Assembly (NCBI RefSeq): GCF_010093535.1
Contig: NW_022985240.1
Span: 19,769 to 41,670 of the forward strand
Origin: Lindgomyces ingoldianus
Taxonomy: Eukaryota; Ascomycota; Dothideomycetes; Pleosporales; Lindgomycetaceae
Direction of reading: 5' to 3'
DNA: 21,902 nt
Each line of letters begins with the position of its first letter. Positions within the stretch are counted from its first letter, which is position 1. The notes under the pieces are model-generated. The model was not told the DNA's origin. It was given only the letters and a program-made list of their open reading frames with translations, and searched no databases. Shown here piece by piece: positions 10,301 through 21,060 of the stretch. Both the position numbers and the translations under genes were made by a program.

Positions 10301-10793
10301 GGCCGCCTCAAACTACGGAAACACTGCTGGAATCTACTTTCCCGCATGGCTCTCCCGATTCTCCGACCTTTTCTGTTTATTCTCCACCACGGCTGGTGCC
10401 AAGCCAACTTGCGAATTCAACCCTGCTCCCATGGATTCAGCATACAATTTCGCCATTCTCGGTGAAGGTATTCAACTGCCAAACACAAAACCTCTAAACG
10501 GAACATCTTTCTCAACTATCATTGCCGCAGGTGTTGCGGCTCAAATCATCGACTTCTCTATGCAGCCCGACATCCGCAACGTGATTGGCAGCAATGAGAT
10601 TCTGCGCCAGGTTGATGGCATGTCGGCTATATTCGCGAGAATGTCAGCGAGAGAGAATGAGTACCATTGCCTTACGCCGTGGGTTTTATTGGACGGTATG
10701 ACCGTACAGGACTACGACGAGAAAGATATTAGGCTCGCTATTTGCAGAACCATCTCCGACGCATTGTGGACAAGGCACAAGATTCGGGTTTGA
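7397..10793 (+). CDS. DUF7580-like / subtilisin S8 protease, six exons, putative gasdermin activator
   Basis: Proposed exons are 7397-7702, 7787-7879, 7995-9607, 9660-9716, 9771-10113 and 10164-10793. They sum to 3042 nt (1013 aa) with every junction in frame. Donors are GTAAGA, GTGCGT, GTACGT, GTGAGT and GTTCGT; the intron before 7995 has a perfect TACTAAC branch site. The 93-nt second exon is uncertain: joining 7702 directly to 7995 also keeps frame. Residues about 1-130 are unrecognised. About 134-640 resemble the helical DUF7580 region of fungal NLR-like proteins (YPKLLALGIMLLEIELDR, FYRRVVGPFKAF). DWFAKLDDLN leads into the S8 domain: Asp728 in AILDTG, His766 in DHGT, oxyanion Asn854 in AASNYGN, Ser919 in NGTSFS. 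The spacings (38, 88, 65) are close to subtilisin's (32, 91, 66). No signal peptide is evident, so it is probably cytosolic. Oddity: the usual Gly before the catalytic His is Asp. Role inferred from HET-Q2-like proteases beside gasdermin genes. Confidence 0.8.
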
Positions 10794-10999
10794 ACGGGTC
10801 CGGACATGATTCACCGAAATGAGTCACCCCAAGGGCTTTGGAGAAAGATCGGATTTCCTCTAACTTTAAGACTGCCAAAGTTCTCCCTGGAATGCAGCGC
10901 CTAGCTGCTAAAGACACGTGAGGTTCCTTCACGTAGCGAGTGCCAGGACGGACCAGCTCATTCACACGGGTGCCGATGATTAAGAAGGATGATACGGAG
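10794..10999. other. Short spacer after the protease stop
   Basis: About 200 bases between the protease stop codon and recognisable NLR sequence. No NB-ARC P-loop, Walker B or other nucleotide-binding motif is present here. If protease and NLR parts were ever one gene, the NB-ARC core has been deleted from this interval. Confidence 0.5.
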
Positions 11000-11705
11000 G
11001 GAAAACTTGCTGCAGAGGAATGCAAGGTTACCACCCACGTTAGCACGTTTGATATGCATGGGCTCGCGCAGTTGGCTACGCGGAAGTGGTTAGAAAAGCA
11101 TGGCCAACTTGAAGGTGGAAGGAGCAGTATATTCGCAATCTTTGCGCAACATTTCCAACAAGGGATCACAAAACTAGGTCCAGTGCCAGGCGCTCTTTCC
11201 GCACGCCAAGTCAGCGCTATTGCAGCCGCCTAAGTCTGAGGAATCGCTCCGACAGTGGGCTCTATTGTTGTACAATGCAGCGTGGTATGCGTGGCAGAAA
11301 GGAAATGTAGGTGATGCAGGGAAACTGTCCGTAAAGTCAATGAAGGTTTGGAAAAAGCTGCTTGGGAAAGAACATAGAGACACGATAAACAGTATGGCAA
11401 TGGTAGGGCTGGCAGAAAAGCTCGCCGGGCGATGGAAAGAGGCCGAAGAGCTGGACGTGCAAGTGATGGAGACGAGAAAGAGGGTGCTTGGGGAGGAGCA
11501 TCTAGACACGCTGACCAGCATGAACAATCTCGCATTTACATTAAAGGGTCAGGGACTTATAATTAGAGCGATATCTCTGATGGAGAACTGCTGCAGGCTG
11601 CGGACAGAAGTTTTGGGTCCTCAACACCCCTTTACTATATCATCTCGCGAAGCTCTTGCAACATGGCAGTTAGAGGCCATGGAAACTAGCAAGCAGAATG
11701 TCTAG
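11000..11705 (+). pseudogene. NB-ARC-TPR (NLR) C-terminal remnant, frameshifted
   Basis: Reads as the end of a fungal NB-ARC protein: winged-helix end FDMHGLAQLATRKWLEKHG (from about 11048), then QYIRNLCATFPT, then QCQALFPHAKSALLQPP, then three kinesin-light-chain-type 42-residue TPRs with GKEHRDT, GEEHLDT and GPQHPFT, ending naturally at a stop at 11703-11705. The three segments lie in three different frames. The first shift fits loss of one G in the run before TGG AAG GAG (about 11115-11118). The second fits loss of one A in the AAAA run near 11150, directly followed by a TAG where the family has a conserved Trp (TGG), a G-to-A change. The nucleotide-binding core and everything 5' is absent; the 5' edge is uncertain. 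TPRs would normally be the sensor or ligand end. The last frame alone (11220-11705) stays open, so a short TPR-only product cannot be excluded. Confidence 0.75.
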
Positions 11706-12649
11706 CAAGAGATAGGTGTGGCAAGCAGATGGTCTCTAAAGCGGCAGGCTAAACGTAGCACAAAAGTAGCATAGCTAAAGTACCGCAGTTCGCTTAGAAA
11801 TCATTGTGAGTTGCAGCGTATGTGAGATGGTACTTCGAGTTGCCACCGCTAGCAGGGAGGATGGCCGAACCGCACCGGCCATAGGGTTGCGCTGGAGGCG
11901 ATGGTTTGTAAATATGGCTGAAGAGAAGAGTGCTGTATGCAGCTGTAGATGGCGTAAGGTCTTGCTAAGCATGGCCACCATGAACAATCTAAAACTCCTC
12001 ACTACCCTCCTAGGTCGAACTGAAGCATGCCTCTACGGCCCTAGAAATGGCAGTGCTTTATGTATGCAGCTGCTGGTTGTTTGGCCGTACGACAGCTGTA
12101 TCGCCGGAGCATGCAGGGCCTTCCCACCTTCGAATGTGTTTGCAACAATGGCGTGCGGCCTGTGGCACTAAACCCACTCGCCGAGGTGCAGCCTTCGATT
12201 TCTAGTGCCTCCCCCACTCTATCTGACCGTATGACTGTATTCCCCTTCAACGAGCCGATACTACACCTCGGCTGCTGCTTGGTCTAGGAATCGGCGCCGG
12301 TCGGCTCGAGAAGCATGAGGACGTGGTGGCTTGAGCAGGTCTTTCGTTCGGTCAGCGGAAGGGATGCCGGAGGGTTTCGCAGCTTAAGGACGATGTAAAT
12401 GGCATGGCTCTATGTTCCAAAAGTCCATATCGCTGTGCGTTGGGCCGGATCTTGAAGTTGTACTGTACGATGGCCGTGTCGAGTGGTTGCGACGCTTGAG
12501 ACGCGTTGGCTAACTAAACAAGTGCCGTGCCCTTAAGTCTAAAAACTGCTCCCAATCCTGTGTCGGACTAAGAGATAATCCGAGCGCTTAGCAGCTTGCA
12601 CAGCCACATATCGTACAATAAAATACCATACCAATGCATAAGGTAAGAC
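11706..12649. other. Gene-poor stretch after the NLR remnant
   Basis: Normal composition but no gene I can support. An open frame at 11806-12171 has only a vague TPR echo (SMATMNNL) and no consistent repeat spacing, so it may be badly decayed TPR sequence or chance. From 12290 to 12649 I see nothing: no splice-bounded exons, RNA gene or repeat. Confidence 0.4.
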
Positions 12650-12925
12650 GTGCGGGGTCATCTCGCATTAGCCAGGATCAGTAGTTCGCCTCCGATGGAA
12701 GTACTGATTGACGGGGCTGCCCTGCATGAAATTGCGCCTCACAGCGCGCATAGGGCTGATGATGACTTCCTAGTATTAGAGGGAGGTCGTGAGAGTAGGA
12801 TCAGGCTATTCTACAAAAACTTGGAGCGAAAAGGCTTGCGGTTAACGCTATGGGAAGGGAAGCCTGTTATGCCACGACACAGGGCGCTGTACAAATCAGG
12901 CGCGGAAGCAACAATGCGAACGTAA
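12650..12925 (+). CDS. Possible small hypothetical protein (91 codons)
   Basis: An open frame of 91 codons with a fairly protein-like second half: a DDDFLVLEGG stretch, then basic and hydrophobic residues (RIRLFYKNLERKG, RLTLWEGKP). No family recognised. There is no clear upstream exon, although a GTAAGA donor-like site follows an ATG at about 12633. It may equally be a fragment of a lost gene or a chance frame. It lies just inside the right edge of the island. Confidence 0.25.
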   Translation: MRGHLALARISSSPPMEVLIDGAALHEIAPHSAHRADDDFLVLEGGRESRIRLFYKNLERKGLRLTLWEGKPVMPRHRALYKSGAEATMRT

Positions 12926-12974
12926 TATTTGGGCGAGGTGGAACATAAACATTTAGAATTAGCTAACGTACCTA

Positions 12975-13008
12975 ACAGGTTGGCCGGCCACACAGGTTGG
13001 CCGGCCAC
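12975..13008. repeat. Perfect 17-bp tandem duplication with palindromic core at island edge
   Basis: Two perfect copies of ACAGGTTGGCCGGCCAC (12975-12991 and 12992-13008). Each holds the palindrome TGGCCGGCCA. The duplication sits at the junction between normal DNA and the right AT-rich block and is itself not RIP-mutated. It could be a transposon terminus, a duplication at an insertion or repair junction, or a binding site. Confidence 0.9.
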
Positions 13009-13327
13009 TTTTGCTAAGCCCCTACTAAAACTACCCTATTCTAGCGCAAAATAGCCTACTTTAGCCCTATATAAAGCAATATAACATAAGATATTATTTT
13101 AAATCTACTTCTACTACCTTTTTACATATATATAAGTTATGCTTAGTCTAATTACACTGCCTATATTACTTTTAACTTAGCTTACCTTTTTTAGCGCACA
13201 CTTATGTCTTTAGCTTCTTTTTATTACTACACACTCTAAACTTCTTTAAAGTAGTTAGATAAGCCTTATTTTTAACTATTAAAGTCTTTTTTACTTAAAT
13301 TTACTTTTTTTATGTAATTTATATTAT
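13009..13327. repeat. AT-rich RIP-mutated sequence between island and LTR
   Basis: AT-rich, stop-filled DNA with the same CpT/ApG bias as the other decayed blocks. It lies outside the LTR that begins at 13328, so it belongs to a different decayed element or to leaked RIP next to one. No gene or structure identified. Confidence 0.6.
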
Positions 13328-13920
13328 TGTTACAATCCTTGCTTCCTAGAAGCACTCGAGTCTTATGGTATCCCTGGGGGGGGGAAGTAGGGCGGATAGT
13401 AGGGGCCAACTGGTAGGGTGTACAGTCCTACGTACAGGCTAGTAGGCTAATAGAGGGGAGTAGAGTGACTAGATTATAGTTTGCCCTTAATGCAGCAGTA
13501 AAAAGGCTAGGTTAAACAGTCCTATTAAACAAAGTTAAAGGTATATATAGTGTAAGATATATAAATAGTATTACAGCTTTTTAAAAAGCTAAATACTACT
13601 TAGTTTATATAAAGAATAAACTAAACATTAAACACACCTTCTAAAGGTTATTTAATGTAGGAACTATATACATATACTAAGGGCGCTAAGGGGAGTAGAA
13701 GAAGTTTATAGAAGTTTACTAAAAGGAGCTTTTTAAGCTCTCTTAAGCTCCCTAGATTTATAGCCTGCCTTCCTATTAAACAACGCATTCTTCTATTACT
13801 GCAGGTAGCTGCGCTGCCTTTGCGTCCTTTAGCTAGTTTATAAGCAAGCCTTGCTCTAATCTAGCTAGATTATAGAGCACTGCTAGTAGAGTTATGCTAG
13901 TCTAACTATAGACTGTAACA
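13328..13920 (-). repeat. 3' LTR of the minus-strand gypsy element
   Basis: The segment begins TGTTACA and ends TGTAACA, inverted LTR-type termini, and is 593 bp long. On the minus strand a purine tract (complement of 13926-13937, AGAAAGGAGGGG) lies immediately upstream of its first base, as expected for the plus-strand primer of a 3' LTR. It is less eroded than the interior and contains a run of nine G at 13376-13384. No matching second LTR was found in the window. Confidence 0.6.
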
Positions 13921-13925
13921 CGCTG

Positions 13926-13937
13926 CCCCTCCTTTCT
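13926..13937 (-). other. Polypurine tract of the gypsy element
   Basis: On the minus strand the sequence is AGAAAGGAGGGG, five bases before the LTR terminus TGTTACA. It is the only long purine run in the element's 3' region and survived RIP because its G residues are mostly not in the targeted context. Confidence 0.55.
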
Positions 13938-16900
13938 AGCAGCGTTCTTACTGCTCTGCTTACATAACTATATTAGTAAAAGTTTATTTATAAAGTAAGC
14001 ACTTACCTACTAAAAGGTATTTTTAACATTTATTTTTTTAAACTAAATAGCTTACTAGTTTTATTTGTTTTTCTATTCTTATACTACCTTTTACTTTAAT
14101 TCTTTTTATTAGATAAAGATAAGGCCCTATAGTGCTTACTAATTTTTAAGGTTATTTTATATATTAACTTTATCTTTAAATAAATGTGTTAAGTGTGTAA
14201 AAAAGTATAGTAAGTATAATACTTTTATTTCTAACACTACTTAAAATTAGTTAAAGAAGAAAAGAAAGACACTTTTTTAAAAAGCTACTACTATAAAGGC
14301 TTATAAGTAAGAGCTAGCTAAAAAGATGTTGTGTTAGGTTTAAAAAACTTTAGAAGTGTTAGCTAAAAAGTGTTTTAAACAAGATTATATTTAAAAATTA
14401 CTAGATCTATTAAAAGCTTAGCGTGTAAAGTACTTAAAAAAGGAACTTTTTTTCTTAGATAAAATAAAAGCTTTTAAGGCTAAAGTAAAAGGCTGTTCTT
14501 TTTTACAGCCTTTATTAGCTAAGACTTGTCTTTAAAAGCTGCTGCTATCTAGTAATAATGTAGTAGTTTTTTTTAATATAAGTGCTTTATTACTTAGCTA
14601 GTTTCTTTTAAATAAGCCTAAAAGTACTTTTATACTAACAGCTGTGCATTCTATAGATTTTTAGCTAGTTTTTATGTATTTTTACTAGTAAGCTACTTTT
14701 TTTATTTTACTAAAAATTTCTTTTAGTTTTTTTAATTACTAATAATATGTTTAACTTTATACTTTATTTCTTTATCTTTTTATTTTTATATAGATAAGAG
14801 GATTTCTTTAGGTGCTTTTTCTAGTCTAGAGACATAGAACTATAGGTGTATCTTTATATGTAGGGGAAGCTTAAGTTTATAATTATCTTATTAAGTTTAA
14901 AGGACTTTATATAGTTTTATTTTTTTTTACTAGCTTTCTAGAGGGTCTAGATATCTTAAGGTTCTTAGTATTAAAATATGTGTAGTCTTCTAAGCAGATT
15001 TTTAGTCTTAGTTACTATAATTTATTTGCATATTTTTTTATTATTTTTTTACTAGATTAGGCTTCTATTACTAACCTTTTATATATACTTTATAAATTTA
15101 ATAACTAGTCTATTAACTTTTATAAGTCTATAGGTTAGTTTTCTTATAGTGTAAAGTAAAAGTTATATTTAAAATTAGCTTTATATAGTGTTTTTTTTAT
15201 TATAGCTAATTCTATATTATTAATAGCTAAATATGCTATTAAGAGCTATTCTACCTAATTATACTAAGTGTAGAAGACATACTTTCTAAGATACTTTTTT
15301 ACTTTAGTGTTTACTCTCTTAGTCTAGCTGTCTATTTGCAGGTAGTAGGCTATAGACAGTTTGTGTGTTGTACTAAGGTGCTGTATTACTGCTTTCTAAA
15401 ATCTACTAGTAAATGGCTTATCTTAGTTAGAAATAATAATCTTAAGGCATTTATATACTAATATTATATTTTATTTTAATTTATAAATAAATTTTTTAGC
15501 TGTTATTATTTTTTTAAGGGCTAGATATGCAGATATTTAGTAGTTTTATTAAAAGCTACTATAATTATGTTACACATCCTTTCTATTTCTAGTTCTTTAG
15601 ATAGGGGTAGTTCTATAATAATATCTATTATAATTATTACTTATAGTAGTTTTAGTGCTTTAATTAAATAAAAGTATCTATAAGTTTTATGCCTTTATAA
15701 GTTATTTTTATTATAGATGTTGCATTCTCTAAGCACCTTAGTGCACAGTTGCTTTACTTTTAGTATTTAGCGTAGTATAGCAGTCCTTAGTTTCTTCTAG
15801 AGGGTGCTTATTCCTAGGTGTCTAAACATTAGAGATTTGTAGTATTTCTAAATTACATTTTTTTATCTCTGCTTATTTACTGTAAGCATGTAAAGTTCTT
15901 TTATAAGTTAAAGTTTATTATAAATTTATTCTTTATTAGTTTCTTTAAAAAAGGTAAACTTTTTAGTTTTTTTTATTTTTTATTAAAGTAATCTAGTCTT
16001 TAGCTAAGAGCGTTAGCCTGCTAGTTTTGCGCTCCTAGAATGTGTTTAATAATGTAGTTAAATTATGCAAGCTTTATTACCTATTATATGTGCATTAGTA
16101 ATAGCTTTTTTATAGTTAAAAACATAACTAGGTTTACATAGTTTATTATAATGCAAAAAAGTTTTACTATTCTGTGTAGCTCTATAGCCTATACTCTAAC
16201 TGTGTTTAGTATAGCCTTAAGTTCTTTATTAGGTATGCTGTATCCTGCTTTAGGTCCTAAAAACTTAGCAAAATAGTATGCTACTAGGTGCTATTTTCTG
16301 TCTTCTTATTTTTAGTAAAACGCAGCTCTACTAGCTTCTAGAGATGCATCTGTGTAAATCTTAGTGTCTAGCTATAGATTATACATCTTTAACACTATTT
16401 TAGCTATTATAGCTTATTTTAGAGCTATAAATGCTTTATTTATTTTTAAAGTCTAAATAAACTTTACTATTGCTCTCTCTTTAGTAGTAGTGTTTATTAA
16501 AGGTATAGTAATCTTTAAGTAGTTTTTAATTATTTATCTAATATATTTTAATAGTCTAAGAAATTCTTTAACTTCTTTAACTATTATAGGTTCTAGCTAT
16601 TTAAGTACTTTTTATACTTTAGCTAAGTTAATCTTTATTTCTTCTTTATTAATTATAAATCTTAAATATTCTATTTCTGTAACATAGAATTTGCATTTAG
16701 AGAGCTGTAAGTAAAGTCTATACTTTCTTAGTTATTCTAAGACTTTTTGTACTTTCTGTATGTAGTCTTCTAGTGTATCTTTTAAGTAGATAAGGACGTT
16801 GTCTAGGTATACTAGAGTAAAGACATTAAAGTATAGATTAAAAGCTATGTTAATAATTTACTAAAATATTACTAAAGCATTTATTAAGCTAAATAGTATT

Positions 16901-19900
16901 ACTAATAGTTTATAAAGTCCTTACAAGGTTTTAAATGCTGTAAGCTACTTATCTTTTTTTTTATTCTAATCTTATTAAATCTGTCTTATATGTTAAACTT
17001 TATAAAGTACTAGGTTCTTTTTAATTAGTTTATAATGTTTTATATAATTAGTAAAAAGAACTAGTTTTAAATTATGTTATTATTTAAAGTTCTATAGTCT
17101 TAGTTAACTTAGATTTTCTTTTTCTTTTTTATAAAAACTATAGCTAAAGCAACTAAGCTATAACTTTCTTAAATATAGCCTTAGGCTAATATTTAATTAA
17201 CATACTCTTATAAGGCTTTCTTTTGTGCCCTTGTTAAAGGGCAGAGCCTATAAGTCTTTAGATTATAGTCCTTTATTAAGTTAATAGCATAGTCCTAAGG
17301 CTAGTGTAGTAGTAATTTTTCTAGGTCTTTTAGTGTTTTAAACATGTCTTTATAGTCCTTATATTTAGCAAGAATGCTGCCCTTTTTTTAAATTCTAAAG
17401 ATCTTAATTTAATCTACATCTTAGTTAGTTTTAATTTCTTTATAAGAAACTTTTTTAAGTTTTTCTTTTATTATTTTTACTGCCTAAGCTTTTAGTTTCT
17501 AGTAGGGGAATTTCTAGGGTTTTCTTTTCTTAGGGTAGTAACTGCTACTCTATTTTGCTTATTTATAAACTAAGTATTAATTATTATAGCATGCTAACTA
17601 AGTTATGTGTGCGTAGTTATTAGAGGTTATTATAGTTATTATTCTCTAGTTAATTGCAAAGTTATGCGCTTTAAGCTAGTTATAGCCTAAAATTATGTTA
17701 TACTTGCCTTTTAGCAAGAGTATGTTTATAGACCTTTAGTCTTTTATATTTAAGGTTTTAAAGTTTTTTTTATATGTTTCTAGGTTAATTTATTCTTTAC
17801 TATACTTAATTAAAAACGTGTTAGTAAGGGTTACCTTAAATAGGTTTTTTTTATATAGAATAAAATGCCTTGTTTGTCTACCTAGTCTTTGTTTATTATA
17901 GTAAACATGCATCTACTGTCTACAAGGGCTAGTCTAGGCTATCCTTTATACATAAAGGTGGTTGTTAGACTGTGTCTAGTCTCTTATCCTACTATAATTA
18001 GGGCTAATACATTATAAAGAACTTTTTTATTTAAAAGAGGGTAAGAGTTAACATCTTATAAATTATTATTAAATTTGTTTTTTTTTTTTTATAAATTTAG
18101 TGTTTTTAGTTACAGCAGTTAGCTACTTTACACTTTTAATCTTTAACTAAGTAATGTAATGTTAGATAGTCTTCTTTTTTTACTACTTTTTACTAAAAGT
18201 AGTAAAACTTATAGTTATTTTATTTTTTACACACTGCTTATCTCTCTTATTTATAAAAAAGGGTAGTTTAATAGGTATAACAATTTATAGTTTTACAGGC
18301 TAAGGCTGTTCTTTACTATAGGCATCTGTTATAGTTCTTCTTTTATGTAGGCTACTAGCCTGTTTAGTGTTTGTTGTCCTAGTGCTTAACACAGTAACGC
18401 TGTGTGCACTAGTACTAGGGGTATAGACAGTTGTTAGGTCTATGTAGGGTATTAAAAGGACTTTTCTAAGTCTACTAAGGGTATTCTTGTGTTCTTACTA
18501 TCTAAACAAGGTGCCCTTTTTATTTGTAATTATTAGTGCTATAGTTTTTATTTTTATAAAGTGTACACTAGCTATAGCTTTATTATATTACTAAAGCCTT
18601 CTTACTAATTATAAGGCTTAGGAGTAGCGTCTTAGGTTTTCTAGGTACTAGTTTTAGAACTTTAAACCTAGCAGGTCTGCCTAGTCCTTCTAGTTTCTAG
18701 TCTTAGATCTAGACAAAGAACTTTTATTATTCTTTATTATCTATAATGTTATATTTAACTCTAGCTATCTGCTGTATTATGTTAAATGTAAGGTAGTTAT
18801 TACTAATGTTTATTTAGTAAAGCATTACTATGTAATAGCTTAGGTAGTTATGCTGTAAGCTGCACTTCTAGCATTTACATTTCTAAAACTATTAGAAGAG
18901 TTCTCTTGTTAAAGTGCTAAGGGTTTAATCTTAAAAGAAGAACTATTTTTTTTTTTAAATATTTATAATATATTTTTAGATCTAAGTCTTTTTTTTATCT
19001 TTTTTAAGGATTATAAAGTCTTATAACACTATGTTTAAACTGCTAAAGTTTTAAATAACTACCTTTTAATACACTTTAAAGTAGTTATTTAAAAAATAGT
19101 TTTTTTTATATTATTAGTAAAGTCTATTATTTAGTTTTTCTAATATTTCTTTATTTATAAAGCTGTATTTAGCAGTAATAGCTTTTATTATTATAGTAGT
19201 ATTTTTATTCTCCCTTTTCTAAAAGTCTAGGTAATTTTAGCAGAAATGTCCTACTTTTCTATAGCTTAGGTAGGCCTTGTTCTTTAACTACTTTTGCTAT
19301 TTCTTTATTAAAGGCAGCTTATTACATCTTAAAACTTAGTTCTTTTTTAAGGGGGGGCTTTATATATGTTTTATATAACTAAGGTCTATTAGTTTTTTAT
19401 TATACTATAAAAGTTTTTTTTTTCTTTAGAACAAATTCTAGTTTTTAAAAAGTTCTTTTTTATTATTTTTCTTTTTTACATTTCTTATAACAGTTGTTAT
19501 AAGTTATTACTTTTATAATATAATTATTTAGTTTAGTTAGCTTATTAACATGCATAAATTTATCTTTTACTTTATTATTTAACTTATTATAAAACATGCA
19601 GCATAGGGCCTTTTAGTTGTTCTATCTATAGATAGCTAGCTATTCTCTAAAGCGTGCTGCATAGTTCTAGACTATGCTGTTGCCCTACCTTATAGTGTTT
19701 AATTTATTAGCTGTAATTCTTTTTTTGTCTAAAGTTTTATAAATAGCTGTTAGGGCTACTTTAAAGTTTTTAATATTACTAAATACTTTCTTTATTTTAG
19801 AATTAAGTAGTGCGCTGTTAGCTTTAAAGTCTATCTAATTATCTATATATAGTTAGAACTAGATTACAGGAGGGCCTTCTAAGTATAGTCTTATTTAGGA

Positions 19901-20400
19901 TATTATTTCTGTGTTAGTTTAAAATGCTCCTTTATTATATTACATATAAAAGTAATATTTTATAAAAAATAGGTAAAGGTCCTTTAGTAATTCTTTAAAA
20001 AGCTTTAAAAAAGCTAGTCTTAAAGTCTTCTTAGCTGCAACACTTACTTTTTTAGTAAAAATATTTTAAACTTTTACTAGCTCTACTTATAGTTTATGTA
20101 TCTAGTAGGCATAGCTAGTAGCCTCTTAGAGGCTTATAGGTTTTAGGGAGTTTTATAAATTTATTATTTTTTTAGTAAAAACTTACTATTTTTTATTAAA
20201 AGTTAGCTAGTTTACTAATTTTTTTACTAACTTACTAAAGTTTTTTAATATTATTCTAGATTAAGTTAATCTATTCTACTAAGACAGCTTTACTTTAAGT
20301 AGAAACTTTTATAGATCCTAATAGCGCTATGTAGGCTATGTTAGAATCTAAATTATGTTAAAAAGTATCTATACTTTTTAAAGAGAGGTAGTGTTTAATG

Positions 20401-20597
20401 TTAAAATACTACAACAGTTCATAAATGATCTGTAAAAGCAAAGCTTGCTTAGAGCAATAGTTAGTACAATAAGGTAGGTTGTTTAGGTTAAAGAATAGTT
20501 ATAGCATAATGCTTAGCAAATTAGTATTAGACAGGTAATAGACATATAATAACAATATTTAACTATAGCATGTAACTAATTACAGCCTGTAACTAAG
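20401..20597. repeat. AT-rich decayed sequence upstream of minisatellite
   Basis: AT-rich, non-coding. On the minus strand it would precede the gypsy gag region and may be its 5' leader, but no LTR or primer-binding site is recognisable. Confidence 0.4.
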
Positions 20598-20777
20598 CAT
20601 AGCTAATACTAATCTCTAACACACTAATATAGCTAATGCTAATCTCTAACACACTAATATAGCTAATGCTAATCCTTAACACACTAATATAGCTAATGCT
20701 ATTTCCTAACACACTAATATAGCTAATGCTATTTCCTAACACACTAATATAGCTAATGCTATTTCCTAACACACTAA
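20598..20777 (+). repeat. 30-bp minisatellite, six units
   Basis: Six consecutive 30-bp units, TATAGCTAATGCTAATCTCT-type, each ending AACACACTAA, followed by a partial seventh (TATAGCT). Unit 1 has two differences from unit 2, unit 3 differs from unit 2 by a CT/TC change, and units 4-6 are identical to each other and share a block change (ATTTCCT). CpA sites persist in every unit. Confidence 0.95.
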
Positions 20778-21060
20778 TATAGCTTAAAAAGTAGAATAAA
20801 CATAACTAACTATAATTTAAATATATTTTATATAACATATACTAGAGTAAACTACATGTAAACTAATATAAAAATGTATGTATATTAAGTATACATTATT
20901 TTAGAAAAGAATATAAGAAATATATAAAGTAATAATAAATAGTGTTACTAAAGTTTATTTAAAAATTTTTTAACTAACTAGTGTGTTTTAAAAAAAAGAT
21001 TTTACTTAACTTTATATTTTATAAACTTAAATATATTAAGTATAGTAAGTGTTACTAATA

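Larger units (their letters stand above)
13328..20400 (-). mobile_element. RIP-destroyed Ty3/gypsy LTR retrotransposon
   Basis: Read on the minus strand with stops tolerated, the interior gives the gypsy order: gag zinc knuckle near 19240-19257 (KVGHFC with the flanking Cys changed to Tyr and Arg to stop); aspartic protease LVDSRC at 17909-17926 (from DSG); RT from about 17110 to 16780, with DYRTLNN and YLDN at 16798-16809 where YLDD is expected; RNase H and its tail near 16760-15990 (NALS); integrase from about 15900 to 15300 with MDIIIELPLS and SIAYYLQID (from STAYHPQTD); and a GPF/Y-like tail at about 14940-14830. Changes are G-to-A on the coding strand, hitting catalytic Asp and Glu and creating many stops. 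The upstream end is approximate, since no 5' LTR was seen. The element cannot be active. Confidence 0.85.

Noticed and set aside
10738..11169. 143-codon minus-strand frame opposite the protease end and NLR remnant
   Set aside because: It overlaps the protease C-terminus and the winged-helix remnant, both with clear family matches on the plus strand; no motif of its own.
11806..12171. Possible further TPR units (SMATMNNL)
   Set aside because: Only one short echo of the TPR consensus, without 42-residue spacing or a GxEHPxT motif.
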